Source: Carallia brachiata
Taxonomy: Eukaryota; Streptophyta; Magnoliopsida; Malpighiales; Rhizophoraceae
Length of the DNA stretch: 64,000 nucleotides
Reading direction: 5' to 3'
NCBI GenBank assembly: GCA_021464245.1
Contig: JADCRB010000108.1
Coordinates: 1 to 64,000, forward strand
Shown: in pieces, positions 12,087 to 25,580 of the stretch
Numbering within the stretch: the stretch's first letter is position 1
Layout: every line of letters starts with the position of its first letter
Position numbers and translations under genes: made by a program
Notes under the pieces: model-generated
What the model was told of the DNA's origin: nothing
Databases searched by the model: none
The model's input: only the letters and a program-made list of their open reading frames with translations

Positions 12087-15000
12087 TCATATATGTTCCA
12101 GTACTGCAGACAACTTCAAGCCAATGATCTGAACATCCGGATTTGAGTGATTGTCTAGGAACACATTTGTTATCTGCAAAAGAACCACCACATCAAATTA
12201 GGAATGCAGGGTCCATCAACTTCTTTCTGATTAACTAGACAAAAGCATGAACTAAATTTTTATTACTGTCGCAACTGATTAAGAGAATAAAAATGCAATT
12301 GTTACTTGGCAATTTTTTTTTTTTTTCATTTGGGGGGAGAGGCTTGGGGGGTAGGGGGGAGATATCGTTTATACAAAGTGCTAGTTGTTAACTAGCCAGG
12401 CAACTCTAGCAAAAGACAAACCTGACCACATCCGAACAGTTTAAGCACTCTCAATGATAAACAGCTATCCACAATCAAACCCACAGCTTCATCTGTCAAG
12501 TTCCGGCACCAAGACAAATCCAGAATCTGCAACTTTCTTGATCGTCTGGAAAGAGACAATGCTGTGTTGTCGTCAACCTAAAAAGGTCACAAATACACCA
12601 ACATCCATAAATAGAAGTATTTTCAGGTATTTCATTATCTTAGTTTGAAGCCCTTTGACAGGAAGCTTCAAACCGATAAAATAATGGAGTAAACGCATAA
12701 CAAGAAAAGTAAAAAAATTGGCAAGAAATAAAAAGTCTAGGGCATTGATGGCATTCTCGCAGCACAAATCACAGCTGCATGGTCTCTGAAATTTTGCAAT
12801 AGAAATATACTTGGAGAGAACTACTAATAAGGATGTGGTATACATAAAGAAGAAATATGTGGTATGGATAAAGAAGAAATTGCCTTCTTGACATTATTCA
12901 GCATAAGTTCTTTCAAAAGCTCTCCAGAGGTTTCCAAGTATGCAGCAACAGCTTCATCACTGTCACAGAGAGAAGGGATGTAAAGTGGATGTAAAACAAA
13001 ACAAGAAATCTACTATGTGAATACCAGCGAGCATGAAACAGTTTACACAAAAATTGAGCATAAACCAGATTTGCAGTGACATGGCTAAAAGTAAAATTAA
13101 GAAATTTGTGAACTAGAACAAAACGGGATAAAATGCCACAGAAAACTGCCGGCAAACATGTAAAATGTTTTTTAGTATCCCTTGGAAAAAAATAAAAAAT
13201 TTTGCACATCTAAACTTTTGCCAAACCTCACACCCACAATGTATAAGAGTCTCGTATACTAGAACTCTCCTGGGGGGGGGGGGGAATTCGTTTGCAACAA
13301 GGGATAAAAATATTATTCTGCTGGATTCTCATTATGTTACTAACATTCCCTTTTTAGTTTTCAGCATCTACACCAAGCTTACTAAGGAATGCAGAGATAC
13401 ATGGCAAACAAATAATCAGAAACTCAAAAGGGTTATGCACTAACCTGAACACATTTTGGCATAGCTTTAACGTTTCAATTTGACGACAACCATTTGCAAG
13501 GTACACCAAAGCAAAATCTGTCAATTTCTTCAATTTGGAAATGTCAAGTGAACGCAATCCAGAACAGGTTTCAGCTATGTTTATGGAAGAATCAGTCAAT
13601 TTCCTGCAGACAAGGAATGTGTAAATAAGCAAAGAAGAAAAGTGCACTAAAAAACAATTCATGCCTGAAAAAATAATCTTCCAACAGGGCCAAGCATCTT
13701 GAACAAGCAATACAGTATACTTTTTAAAGACACTTACACACAGTCAGTCAAAACCAGGTCTTTCATATTATGGCCACGTGCGGTAGCGAATTCCCTTATG
13801 AAATTATCACAAATAGTTTCAATTCTGGCCACTGATAAAACTTCCAGATGTTCTAGCTTCTTCAGTGCTGGCAACATGGCCATGGCATCAATGCCCTGGC
13901 AATCATCGATGTATAATTCACGCAGAACCGATCCAAGTGACTCTGCTAAAGTGTTAACACTAGCATGGGTAAGAAGGGAGCAGAGGCTGAGATTCATAGA
14001 TTGCAGTGCAGGGACCGAAGCAACAAGTGAAGTAACTCCTACATCTGAAATCCGGCAAGCACCAAGGACAAAGTAGCTAGTGAATGCAAGCTACGAGGTG
14101 AATGAGCCAAGGTGGCAAGTAAGTAAAACATAATCTGGCATACAGCGGCCACATTGATCTAGTTGCAGAACCTGATTTTGTAAAATAATGAAAGTCAGAT
14201 CATACACAACTCGAAAAGGCCAGAATCAATAACTCACCATACTAAGAAATGCAAAGGTCAAAGGAGTAAAAAGTGTAACTCAGGTTTACAGATCTTACTG
14301 TTAAATTATTAGTGTCACACCCCTTAAAAAGATTCGTGAATTCTTCCTCAGTTAACCACGAACAATCTCTGACACGTATCTCAGTGGGGAATCCCCGAAA
14401 AAGTAAATCAAAAAAATGACCGTTCATTTTCCGAGAATCGCAAAGCAGCCGGCAGAGTCGGTGCCTCAAATCATCCGGAACACCTTCAAGTGAAGTAATT
14501 GCATCAGCATTCTTTGAAAGAATGTCAATGCATAACTCTTGAAGTGAAGGGACTGATACCCTTTTGCGATTACACCCCTGATTTTTTCTAGGAATCCACG
14601 AAATGGATCCAGATTTTGCTTTTTCTAATGTGGATGTCCCCCGTTGCACATTAACTTTATTTGCCCTGTCCCTGATAATTTTCATAGCAGTAGAGAAAGG
14701 ACCTGGCCAGTCCTCGACCTTCGGCTGTGGTTGCTCTTCTTCAGAAGATTGCATTCCTACATCAACATCACCAGATAGTTGATCCACCACTTCCTCCTGA
14801 ACCTCGAAATGAGCAAAACGAGAAGCATTTTTCCTGGCAGCATCCCGAAATTGATCCATCCTTGATTTACTCATGTTTGTGTTGTCCTCCACACCCTTAG
14901 ATTTTGTTTCTAATTTCGAAACCATCGAATCCCGGGCATTCAAAAGGCGAAACATCGCCAACCAATTTTCTCCTTTCCTTTCTCTTCTCTGCTATATCTT

Positions 15001-15634
15001 TTCCTTGCCCTCAAAGCACTGCCACCAACTTCACGATCGGTTTGAAGTTTCTCACCATCTTCAACTATCTTCCCTTTCTCTTCTCTGCTGTATCTTCTGC
15101 TTCCCCTGGCAGTACCAACCTCACCACCATTTGTGTCCTCCAATTTCTCATTAACAATACCCGCCATCTCAATAACATGATCCACTGAACTCTCCACTGA
15201 CTTTCGTTGAGGACCCGACCCATCATACTCCACCCTTCTCTTAACAACACTTTTCCCAGACCTCAAACTCAAAACCTCTGACAAACCACCCAAACTATCC
15301 CTTTTAGGCACATCATCAAACACGTTACCTTCAACTACAATCCCGCTTTTCTTGCCTTCAACTGGATGCAGTCTTCCTCTTGTTGGTCCGATTCTGAACG
15401 GAACCGTTTTCAGGGCCAGACCCAGAAGCGAGGCGGACGCGGAGGCTCCGTCTGCGGAGAGGTGCGGAATCGGAAGCCGTGGGTTTGACTCGGGCTTGGA
15501 GATGGTTGGGCGGCGGAAGGCTCTGCTCTTGGGCGGGAGTGGTTGGAACGTCGGCGGTGGTGGCAGCCGGTTCGGTTAGGGTTTTAGGAGTTGGGTTTAG
15601 TTGGGGCCCATTCGCGGGACCTGAGCACAACCAT
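12087..15634 (-). pseudogene. RAD7/rhp7-like leucine-rich-repeat gene with about five apparent frame breaks
   Basis: Exons in transcript order are 15634-14299, 14171-13738, 13603-13445, 12959-12884, 12577-12422 and 12173-12087 (stop TGA). Coding starts MVVLRSREWAPTKP. A low-complexity N-terminus with EVLSLRSGK is followed by DWPGPFSTAMKIIRDRAN, the Cys motif LQLDQCGRCMPDYVLL, then AMN1/RAD7-type LRRs (LRELYIDDCQG, LQILDLSWCRNLTD, LRVLKLFGCGQ). In yeast, RAD7 acts in global-genome nucleotide excision repair; plant homologues are annotated DNA-repair/RNI-like proteins. Reading frame must change near 15590, 15365 and 14955 in exon 1 and near 14120 and 14070 in exon 2; each is a 1-nt change and leaves stops in the uncorrected frame. 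Splice junction phases all fit otherwise. Intron 4 starts GC. Either a young pseudogene or a normal gene with assembly indels. Confidence 0.75.
13272..13284. repeat. Poly-G run inside intron 3 of the RAD7-like gene
   Basis: Thirteen consecutive G (plus strand) within the intron between exons 3 and 4; C on the transcribed strand. Such runs are prone to slippage and to sequencing error. Confidence 0.9.
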
Positions 15635-16429
15635 TTAGCCGATTATTTCGGAGAGAGAGAGATGTTGAGTAAGACTGTGAGGAGGAGGCCACGGCGGAGA
15701 ACCGGCGGCTGGGCGGAGAAATGTTAAATTGAGTTTCTTAGAGGGTTTTTTTCTTTTCTTTTTTTCCCTCTTTCTTTTAAATTAGGGCAGTGGCGTTGGC
15801 GACGAAGCGTCACGATTTAGTGCGAAGCTTCCCGCGTACGCTGGGTTTCCCGCCAAATTCCAAGCCTTTCGGTCAGCGTTATAACATGTCCACGAGTGAG
15901 AGGAACCGTCTTGTTGTCTGAATACGATAAAATTGTGAAGTGTTATTTATATTTTTTTATTTTTAAAATAAAAAATATTATTATTTAGTATTTATGTATA
16001 TAATATCTCTTTACTTATTTAATGTGATTTTATAAACTTAAAAAATGAAGGTAAATAATTTTTATAATTACAAGAATAAATTACACTTATTTATATGATA
16101 TTTTATCATAAATTGATAAAGATATAAATTCATGCTATGCTATTAGAATAAAATAATTTTACGGTTTAATAAAAATTTTGATTTGATATGTAAGATTTGA
16201 ATTTTATATTCAAGTGCTTTTAACAATGTAATTTTATATAACACTTTCAAATGAAATTAATTGCAAAAGAAAATAATCCCTCACGATAAATATCGGACGT
16301 TAGGCCAATCAATTCCACCACAGAGTACATTTAAGTCAACTGGAACAATTCGAGAGAAAAGTAAATTTAAGTTTTTTTTTTTTTTTGGTTGAGTTGAAGA
16401 ACTCTTTTTTTTTTATTTTTTTGGTTTTA

Positions 16430-16570
16430 AGGGAGTTGGAGACCAACTGGTTAAGAATGGAGGTATGGGAATGAGTGGTCTGGAGTTCGAACTCCAGATC
16501 TTACAGTTGGAGGATAAACCCTCCAACCAATACAGCTAAGGCTGCTTCCCAAAGGACTCTTTTAATTTGA
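16430..16570 (+). mobile_element. Candidate SINE-like or retroelement fragment
   Basis: A segment of higher GC than its surroundings, with a box-B-like GAGTTCGAACTCC and an upstream CAACTGGTTAAG resembling an A box. ACTCTTTT-type sequence lies on both sides (16401 and 16557), which could be a decayed target duplication. No tRNA fold is complete. The call rests on these weak marks only. Confidence 0.3.
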
Positions 16571-16657
16571 AGTCCGATTCACCGAATCACACCGATAATG
16601 CCCATGTTCTTTTATCCGGGCCAATTTCGGTTTATAGTGAGGTCGGTTTTGGGCCGA

Positions 16658-16759
16658 ACTGGCCCAATGATCGGGTCTAAATAAATTACGCGTGTTCACG
16701 GGATTGAGTATTGAAACAGAAAACTGGTTATGTCGCACTGGCCCAATGATCGGGTCTAA
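16658..16759 (+). repeat. 23-bp direct repeat, 79 bp apart
   Basis: ACTGGCCCAATGATCGGGTC plus TAA occurs at 16658-16680 and again at 16737-16759. Confidence 0.85.
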
Positions 16760-19347
16760 CGAAGACTGGAGAGTTCGAATTGTAGATGCTTAGAACTTGC
16801 TTTACGTAGGTGACTTTCGCCTTCTATGTTAACAACAACAACCAAAAAAAAAAAGAAAAAAAAAAAAGAGGTTATGTCGACAACATATGCAAACCAGCTA
16901 GCCGGAGATCCCGCAGATTAGAAACCTTAGCACACACCCTTTTCTAGTGCCAAAAATATAAAATAATGGTGATATTCTGAGAGGAGCATTACAATGAATT
17001 ACTGGAAGAGTATACTATCAAAATCAAGTAAGATCATTAAATCACATGCATAACTATATAAGATATACATATGTTTAGTTTTATCACTTGTCTTAATAAA
17101 AATTCAAACTCGTCATTTCATAATGCTAATAAATATTTTAACTAGTAACTCACAATGATTGGTGGTAGAATTCTTATATCACACGTATGTCGGTGTGTGT
17201 TTTTTTTTGGCAACAAGCGTAATACTTGGGGCTATAAATAATAGCGTTGTTGTTAATTACATTCCTTTGTTCATTATTTCTAAGGTAACTGGTAAACCAT
17301 CTAGTTAAGAATTAAGATTGTTTTAGTCATATATTCGAATCGTAACGACTATACGTAACGACCATACTTTAAATCTCAATTTCCTAATATTCTGAGATAC
17401 TTGTAACAACAACAATCAAAGAAAAAAAAATAACAAATAAAACCTTTTCACTTAACAAGATAGTTTTCAAAAGAAAGAGAAAAAAAAAAAAAACTCAACA
17501 AGAAGAAGGCATAATGTGATAATACTGATGGATTATTATTTCTACAGATTGTATTTTTAAAAAAAAAAAAAACACAATGAATTTGGTCGGCGATCTTGCT
17601 GACCTCGCGGGTCGTGACACCACATGATACACGTTTGTTTTTTGTTCTTTTCTCGCAAAAGAGCGTGGCGGCGTGCCCTGAACAATATGTTCACCTAACA
17701 ATTTGGAATTATATATATATATATATAATTATCTGTTTTTTTTTTATACAGACCAACTCTACTCCAAGACGAGAATGTCATAATCTAATCCTTTGTTGAG
17801 ACTTTACTTTTACGCTAATTTTACAGCAAGCTAAAAAGTTAGGTAAGTATATAATAATAAATATAAAATTGATACATAAATTTTAAAATATTAAATTTTA
17901 AAATATATATTAAATTTTAAAAAAATAAATAAATTATTAAATTAATTATATTTTTTTATATAACAAATTATGTGATTATATAATCGCTTTTCTTTCCATA
18001 ATTTAATTGCGTCGGACATAACTTAGAATGAAGACATTTTCCAATTATAGTGTTTCATGTACCTTTCTCTTTTTTCGGGGATGAGAAAGAGAAATATTTT
18101 TTTAACTCGTTGGAATGATATGGAGAATTGACAATCAGTCGCGTCACTCAGCGTAGACGCAACAATGTCATACTAACATTATAATCAGCAGTTTCCTCAC
18201 AAAAACAAGAACATTATAATGAGTAGAAAATTTTTTTTGTACAATAAACATAGAAGTGTATTAAACCCGGATTGGATTGGATAGGAAGATTTTAGTTGGA
18301 AAGAAAGATATTAGAAAAAAAATTTATGAGAAAAAAAAGTGAATGGACCTATTATTTGGATAAATGGAAAAACATGAGAAAGAAAATGAGTAAAAAGTGA
18401 AATGATTTTAGTTAAATTGTTAAATGACCAAATTGTCCCTATTATTAGTTGGGTGAGATAATGAGTTAGAGTATTTAAGTAATTTCCTCTTGTTTTTTTT
18501 TCTAATTCCTGTAATTTTTTCTTCAAAATTTTATATTGGATAGTACCGCACTGATACTTTACAGACTTCCATGCTTTTTCATTTCATTTTTCCTAAATAA
18601 CAGATTTTGCCTTGATCTACATGTTTTCCTTTTTTTTTCGTTTCTTCTAGTTTGCCAATCATAGTGTAAATATATGAGTTTTATTATATGGACAGATATA
18701 TGTTTCTTAATTATCTCTACACGTGTTAATTTTAATAATTTAAATTATTATATATTTAAAAATATATTAAATTTTAAAATAAAAATAAATAATTTATTAA
18801 ATATTATTAAATTAATTATATATCTCGCTAAATGTATTTATATAATTTTATTCATATTGATCAAAATAAAATTTTCAATTGTAATAATGTTGATTTTGGG
18901 GCGTTGGGCATATTAATTTGTTTTGTCTCTCGACACATCAAACAAGGAGAAAAAAAAACAGAAGAAGAAGATAAGTGCCACGTTTTTGCCACGTTGAAAT
19001 TGCTGGAATTATGACTTGCAACTTATGATCCTTGTCGCCGTGATTAGAGTTCATCGCTTCTTTCAATTTTCTGCACCTAAATTTTAGTAAGAAAGAAAAT
19101 TATAAGAAAAAAAATTGTAAAAAAATGATGAAAAAATAAAATTTTAAATTTAGATTATATGAAAAAATGATGAAAAATAAAAATATATATATGAAAATAC
19201 AAAAATATCACACAAATAATTAAATAGTAAATTTAAATTATAAAATTATTCATATAATTAATTGAATAAATTAAGATTATTTTAGTCTTTATAGGTTTTT
19301 TTTTTTTAAATTAATTTGTAATTTTTGTCTGACACCAATCATTCTTA

Positions 19348-19612
19348 TGTTTGGATTTGTTGTTAGAAAAGAAAATGAAAGAAAATAGGTTGAATCTGTT
19401 ATTTGATTGATAGAAAGTTATGAAAAAAATGATAAAAAGTTATGAGAAAGAAAATAAATAATAATTTGTGAGAGAAAAAATAAAAGTTAGTTATTTTGGT
19501 TGATAGAAAATGAATAAAAAAATATGAGAAAATAATATAATAATAATAATATTTAATTTTCTTTTCTTTTTTTTTTTCTCTTCCAAATTCATCTACCAAA
19601 CAGGGCATTAAT
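19348..19612. mobile_element. Possible MITE with TGTTTGG/CCAAACA ends
   Basis: An AT-rich stretch that begins TGTTTGGATTTG and ends CTACCAAACAGGG, so the ends are roughly inverted. The interior is very poor in GC and rich in GAAAA/TTTTC. A similar composition is seen at 18270-18600 and in the insertion at 49996-50274. Target duplication is not clear, so confidence is low. Confidence 0.3.
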
Positions 19613-21659
19613 TTCTAATTCTTTTCTAATGATTACCAAACAGTGAATTCAGCATTGATTGTCGAGATTTCTTTCTTTTCTTTTCTCATCAACAAACCAA
19701 ACACACGGTAAAGGTCAAGCCTGTTTAGTGTTAACGGTATTTCCTGTTAAACGATTTTCTCTTTTTTTTTTCGGATTTGTAAAGATCATGATTTGAGTCA
19801 CCTAAAATTAAAACGTTCAAATAATTCTTTCACTAAATTCAGTAGCTAGTGACAATTATTGAATTTACTTCAAGGTCACGTTTGTGCAATCTGAAACTAA
19901 ACGAGTGTGCCTAATGTGTTTTGTTTCTTTTTATATTCCGTTCCATATTATTAGAAGTAAATAAGGGCTAAACAGTACATGAAAATCTATGCCCCTTCAT
20001 AAACAAATTGATACATATGTATTGCCAGCTAGCAAATTCCAATTATATATTAACTAATTAATTCATTGCATAATTTGGCTGATATACAAGGCACCAGTTA
20101 TGGGCATTTTTGCGTCAACTTCAAAAATCAGAAAAAGAAATCATTGAGATAGTGAAGCGACAATTTTTTTTGGGTCATAGTGAAGCGACAATTAGTCGTG
20201 AGGTCAGCTGTATGCTATGTTACTGGCCAATCACATATCAGATTAAACTAAACTGAATGGTTCATGATTAATGCAGCAAAGAAAGATCGGTTGCTTAGCT
20301 CAACTGTTCCATGAACATCGTATCAAAGGACACAACAAAAAATGGGAAAAAGTTATTGGCCAAATGAGTTTAGCATATAAATTGGTTATAGTAATTGGAA
20401 GGATTTTTTTTGTAACTGTAATAATAAAATATATAATAAAAATATATAATTATTTATTTATACATATTTTATGATAACGATTGTAAAAAATTTATTTATA
20501 GTTGTAATATGATTAGAGTATAATAATTTTTTTTTTTTTGTATGCGTATGTAATGATGCCAAATAAAAATATATATTAAAAAGAATGCAAACTTGGGAAA
20601 CAAAAACTTCTAAAAAGATACTTGCTGATCATAATAAGCCTGCCACAGCAGCCATGAAGAATGTATATTCTGGTTGATTTGATATTTGGATCAAAACAAC
20701 CAGCCGTCTGTGGGTTCCAAAACGGAAATGTGAGGTGGTAAAACGGGTTGATGGATAAATCGTGTTTATTTTGTAATAAATATTTTATATAATTATAATA
20801 ATAAAATGTATAATTAAAAAATATAATGTCACGTAACAGGATCCCTCGTGAAATTGTATATACCAATATCTGGCATGAAAAGAATATAAAATCTTCATAT
20901 TGGAGACCAAAGGAGGCGAAGCTGTAGAGCAAAGACTGCCCAAAAATGAAACCGCCGTCGCCACCGAAACAAATAAAAAATTTCAATCAATTAATTAATT
21001 GTTTCACATTCTGGGTATTGGATTTCGAGTCAACAAGACTTTTGTCTGAATGGAATTCAACACCTTCACATCCCCATAAGAACTTTCTGTTTCCTTTTTT
21101 TTTTTTTCTTTGATACAGACATGAACTTTCTGTTTCTTGTTACTTGATTTTGACTTCGTTACCATACACAGCCAATATTTACTTCTGCGGTTTTGATGCT
21201 TTGCTTTCTCATTCAACATCCTTCTTCTTGTTCTCTATTCTAACTAATTAGTAAAATATTTGTAATATATAAGATTTTCAATTCGAATCTTATATTTATA
21301 AGGGGTAGAGCGAATTAAGAAAAAAAAAAAACAACATTCTTGTTTTTGCTGATATAATTCAGATCCGCTCCACCCACCAAGACCAAGATCCAGAGAGCAT
21401 TACAATTCTCTCCAATTTTCAGGGCGCAAATATATATCGAGAGAGATAAAGATTCTTTCTTTTGCAATTTCAGAAAAGCAAAAGAAAAGAAAAGCAAAAG
21501 ACTCGAACTTTATGATATCTGGTTGTTGTTAACGGCGATCATATCAGAATCCGATTGCCTGATTCTCAGTTCAAAGTTTCAATTATCAAATCATATCAAA
21601 ATCTCCAGCAATTTTTTCATCGACCCCATTGCTCAAATATAGGCCTTTAATTCTGTTTG

Positions 21660-24600
21660 ATGGCTCAGTCTCATTCTCATCACCACAACCACAATACCAG
21701 CGATGGAGTTTCCCCACGAGTCAATAGCCCTCGTTTCTCCGGCCCAATGACTCGCCGGCCTCATTCTTTCAAGCGCAATAACGCTGCCAACGCTGCCGCC
21801 CACCACCAACCCCACGACAGCAATGGCAACAGCAATACTCAGAGCAGCACCAGCAGCAATAATCACAATACTGGTATTGCCACTGGCGCAGGTTGTGGCA
21901 CCGATCACGAGATTGACCTCCCTGTGAGCTCGCCGAGATCTGAATTCGTGGATGATTTCAACAGGCAGGGCGGCCATTATCTATTTCCGAGTCAAAGAGC
22001 TCACGGGCGTGTGGTCAAGAGTTTGATACATAAGAAAGTTGGTATTGGATCTATGGTGGATTTTGGGTTGGGGGAAAAGAAGAAACTTGGGCACTGGATG
22101 TTCTTTATGTTTTGTGGGGCTTGTTTGTTTTTGGGTGTTTTTCAAGATTTGTGCAAATGGGTGGTTCGGATCTATCCTTGAAAGAGCTGCCTCTGACCAG
22201 GTTTGTTCATCTACGCATTGCTTGCATAACTGCAAATCTTTTCCTTTTTCTTATCAGGTTTGTTTATCTTTGTGTATTTTGTGAACTCTTTGAGTTATTT
22301 TTCTGGTCCCTATGTGCATTCCATTGTACCACAATGTATCTTACTTATTTTTCGTTTGTTTTACATGTCCAATAAGGATTTATCCAATTCCATCACAGAA
22401 CTGGATGAGAGCTCTCAATCTTCCCAAAGCTTTCGTGTATATGGACATGGCAAGGGAGAAAAGGACAAGCGCCGGCCTCTGCAGACCATAGCTGAACCAG
22501 ATGTAGTTGGTGTCCAGAGTAGCAAGGTTCAAGTATGTATTGAGTTTACATTAGCTCTGGTGTTACTTCATGTGGCTTGCTTGTTTCTCAGAAAGCTGAA
22601 TAAACAAGAAAACATAAAATCCAGTCATCTGGGAAACAGAAGTACAATCTTAATATTATAAGCAATGTTCTATTGTTTCGGTTTTGAAATGTAAGTTTTG
22701 ATCAGTTAGCAGGTATCTGGTCCAAACCCAACAGCGAGAATTTCACACAATGCATTGACCAGTTGAGAAGTCACAAAAGTATGAAAATTGTTTGTTTAGT
22801 ATCCATGCCCACCTATGTATGTATGCAAATGTCTCAGTTTGTTTTGTTCACTTTCTGTTGGCAGAGCTAGGTGCAAGGACAAATGGTTACATCCTCATAA
22901 ATGCCAATGGTGGCTTGAATCAGATGAGATTTGGGGTCTGGCTGTCTTGTTTTTTGAATTTTGATTGTTTGTTTTGGCTTGTTTTGCATTGATATGAATA
23001 TGGACTGATGTAACTATAGTTATATTATGCAGATCTGTGATATGGTAGCTGTTGCTAAAATTATGAAAGCAACGCTGGTGCTTCCTTCTCTTGATCATAC
23101 TTCCTATTGGGCTGATGAAAGGTCTGTTTATTCTCGACTTCATACTTTTGTACAAAAAAGATGGAGGAATACATATAAGCAATCTGTCTTTCACAAAGAT
23201 GGAACTGGACTAACTTTCTGTCAATTTTTTAGCAATAGAATGGAGGAGAATACAAAAGGGTCTCTGAGATTTGCTACGGATTATGCTAAAGGATCTTTAA
23301 ATTTCATTTTCAAATGGACTAGTGCTCACAGAAATTAAAATTCAAAAAACAAACATCAGGGATACTGTTGTCTTGAAAACTTTCGACTTTTTAACCCTTT
23401 TACTTTGACATCGAGGAAAAGGCGTTGGTGTTTGATAGGAAGGCTAAAGTGTAAGGGGAAAAATGAAAAAAACTTGAGGGACCAAAGTGTTCAAAAGATT
23501 GTTAAATCTTAGTGCTAACTGCTGTTATGAACTCGTTAAGCCTCCAGTGGACCAAACAAAAGAGCATAATGCAATCAAAGACCAGGTTCAGGAGATCAAA
23601 ATACCAGTTAGATTCATTTAATATTTCATCTCAATTTCGGTTGTTAGGGTATATATTCCTGCATTGACAGTAAGTTTTATCCCATTAGACCCTATATGGA
23701 AGAAATTTCACAAAATAGCTCAAGGAAGTTTCACTTTGACAATACTGACAATCCATTTGCGGTATCTGAGTTTCCGAAGTGCCTGTCTTATGGTCATGGT
23801 TTGTTCTCTAGCCAAGCCAGCTTATTTCTAATATTTTTGCAGTGGCTTTAAGGATCTGTTCAATTGGCAACACTTTATCAACACACTGAAGGATGATATC
23901 CACATCGTTGAGACATTGCCACCTGCCTATGCTGAAACTGTTCCTTTCAATAAAACTCCTATATCTTGGTCTAAGGTTGGTCCATCAGTGCTTACCCGTC
24001 ATTCTCTTGTCATTGCCTTTCCCAAGAGCTGCACTAGTCAAAGTAACCTTAAATCTCTTTGTACAGGTTAACTATTATAAAATTGAGATCCTGCAATTGT
24101 TAAAACAGCACAAAGTAATCTTTTTCACTCACACTGATTCTCGTCTTGCCAACAATGGCCTCCCTGATATCATACAAAAGCTGAGATGCCGAGTTAACTA
24201 CAGGGCCTTGAAATATCTGAACCAATAGAAGTACTTGGAGAAACCTTGGCGATGCGAATGAGAGAAGGTGGACGCCCCTATCTTGCTCTTCATTTAAGGC
24301 AAGTTCTGGCTAGTCTTGTGCTGAAATTCAGACTGGATGCTTTTGTATGACTGACAACGTGGCTGGTGTGTTTGGCATGAAGGGCATTTTGATCCTCCAT
24401 AAACCAGGAGAAAAATGTTACTGTCATCTGCTTAATCAGTTATAGAATTATGAAAGGAATAAATAGGTCCCGAAGTTACTCACGTGGCATTGTTAACAGC
24501 ATACTCACAGAAAATATGGTTTGTCCATTGATTGAACTTAACAAAACTATTGTCAAATATGCATAAATTAGCAAAATACAATGATGGAAAAACTTCTTTT

Positions 24601-25580
24601 ATTAATAAGTGCTTAGATTTCACCTCTTATTTTATGACTTAATTATCGGAATTTATTTAATTGCTAACATTATCTTTTTTTTATCCAAGTTTACAAAATA
24701 AATGGGCTGGTACAGAAATTCTTTAATTATTTTAGCCACGAGTCTAACTTATATAAGTGAATATATACCCTTCCTTTTTGTATATGTAGGTATGAGAAAG
24801 ATATGCTTGCATTTACAGGATGCAGCCATAATTTGACTGCTGAAGAAGATGAAGAACTACGCGAAATGCGTTATCAAGTCAGCCATTGGAAGGAGAAGGA
24901 AATAAATGGCACAGAAAGAAGGTTGGCTGGTGGTTGCCCATTGACCCCAAGGGAGACTTCCCTTCTGCTACAAGGATTGGGTTTTCCTTCCAGCACCAGT
25001 ATTTACTTGGTGGCTGGTGAGGCTTATGGGAAGGGGAGTATGCAATATCTTATCAAGGACTTCCCTAACATCTTCTCACATTCCACACTTGCCACAGAAG
25101 ATGAGCTGAGCCCTTATAAGAATCATCAGAATATGTTGGCTGGTATAGACTATGTAGTTGCTCTTCAAAGTGATGTATTTTTATATACATATGATGGAAA
25201 CATGGCAAAGGCAGTTCAGGGTCATCGGCGATTTGAGAACTTTAAGAAGACCATCAATCCAGACAGGTAATATTTTTGTCCCATTCCCTTTCTACTAAAT
25301 TTAACATCTGATTCGGAGTTAGTCAGTTTTTGTTTGTTGTCCCTTTCATGACATGTATGGCATCCTTTTGAATTGCTGTTGACGCAGACTGAACTTTGTG
25401 AAACTTGTGGATGATTTGGATGAAGGAAAAATAACTTGGAAGAAATTCAGTTCCAAAGTGAAAAAACTTCACCAGAACCGAATTGGAGCTCCGTATCTGA
25501 GGGAGCCTGGGGAGTTTCCGAAACTTGAAGAGAGTTTTTATGAGAATCCTCTTCCAGGTTGTATATGTGAAACAACATGA
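21660..25580 (+). CDS. Plant O-fucosyltransferase-family glycosyltransferase, two apparent 1-nt frameshifts
   Basis: Nine exons: 21660-22200, 22377-22532, 22706-22778, 22865-22935, 23033-23121, 23843-23975, 24067-24298, 24790-25266 and 25388-25580. The protein is type II. It has a cytosolic His/Asn/Ser-rich head (residues 1-130), a single membrane helix ([18 protein letters not shown]), a stem, then the DUF246/O-fucosyltransferase core with [13 protein letters not shown] near its start, [17 protein letters not shown], and the donor-binding end [19 protein letters not shown]. Golgi location is inferred. Family members act on cell-wall polysaccharides or glycoproteins. Two frame problems: an extra T in the T5 run at 22138-22142 right after the membrane helix, and one missing base near 24218 before [18 protein letters not shown]. 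Intron 7 has a GC donor (AAG|GCAAGT). Exon 2-3 joining was chosen by phase and is less certain. Confidence 0.8.

Larger units (their letters stand above)
15635..21659. other. 6-kb AT-rich intergenic region with degenerate repeats
   Basis: No protein-coding gene seen. The first 150 bp are the promoter/5' UTR side of the RAD7-like gene and the last 250 bp the leader of the O-fucosyltransferase gene. Between them are AT-rich blocks, T and A runs, a candidate SINE-like piece (16430-16570), a 23-bp direct repeat (16658-16759) and a possible MITE near 19348-19612. Confidence 0.6.

Noticed and set aside
16430..16570. tRNA gene
   Set aside because: A box-B-like GAGTTCGAACTCC is present but no cloverleaf or acceptor stem can be drawn; kept only as a weak SINE-like candidate.
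21633..21977. 114-codon minus-strand reading frame over the first exon of the O-fucosyltransferase gene
   Set aside because: A shadow of the His/Asn-rich coding strand; Ile/Val/Ala-rich with no family features.
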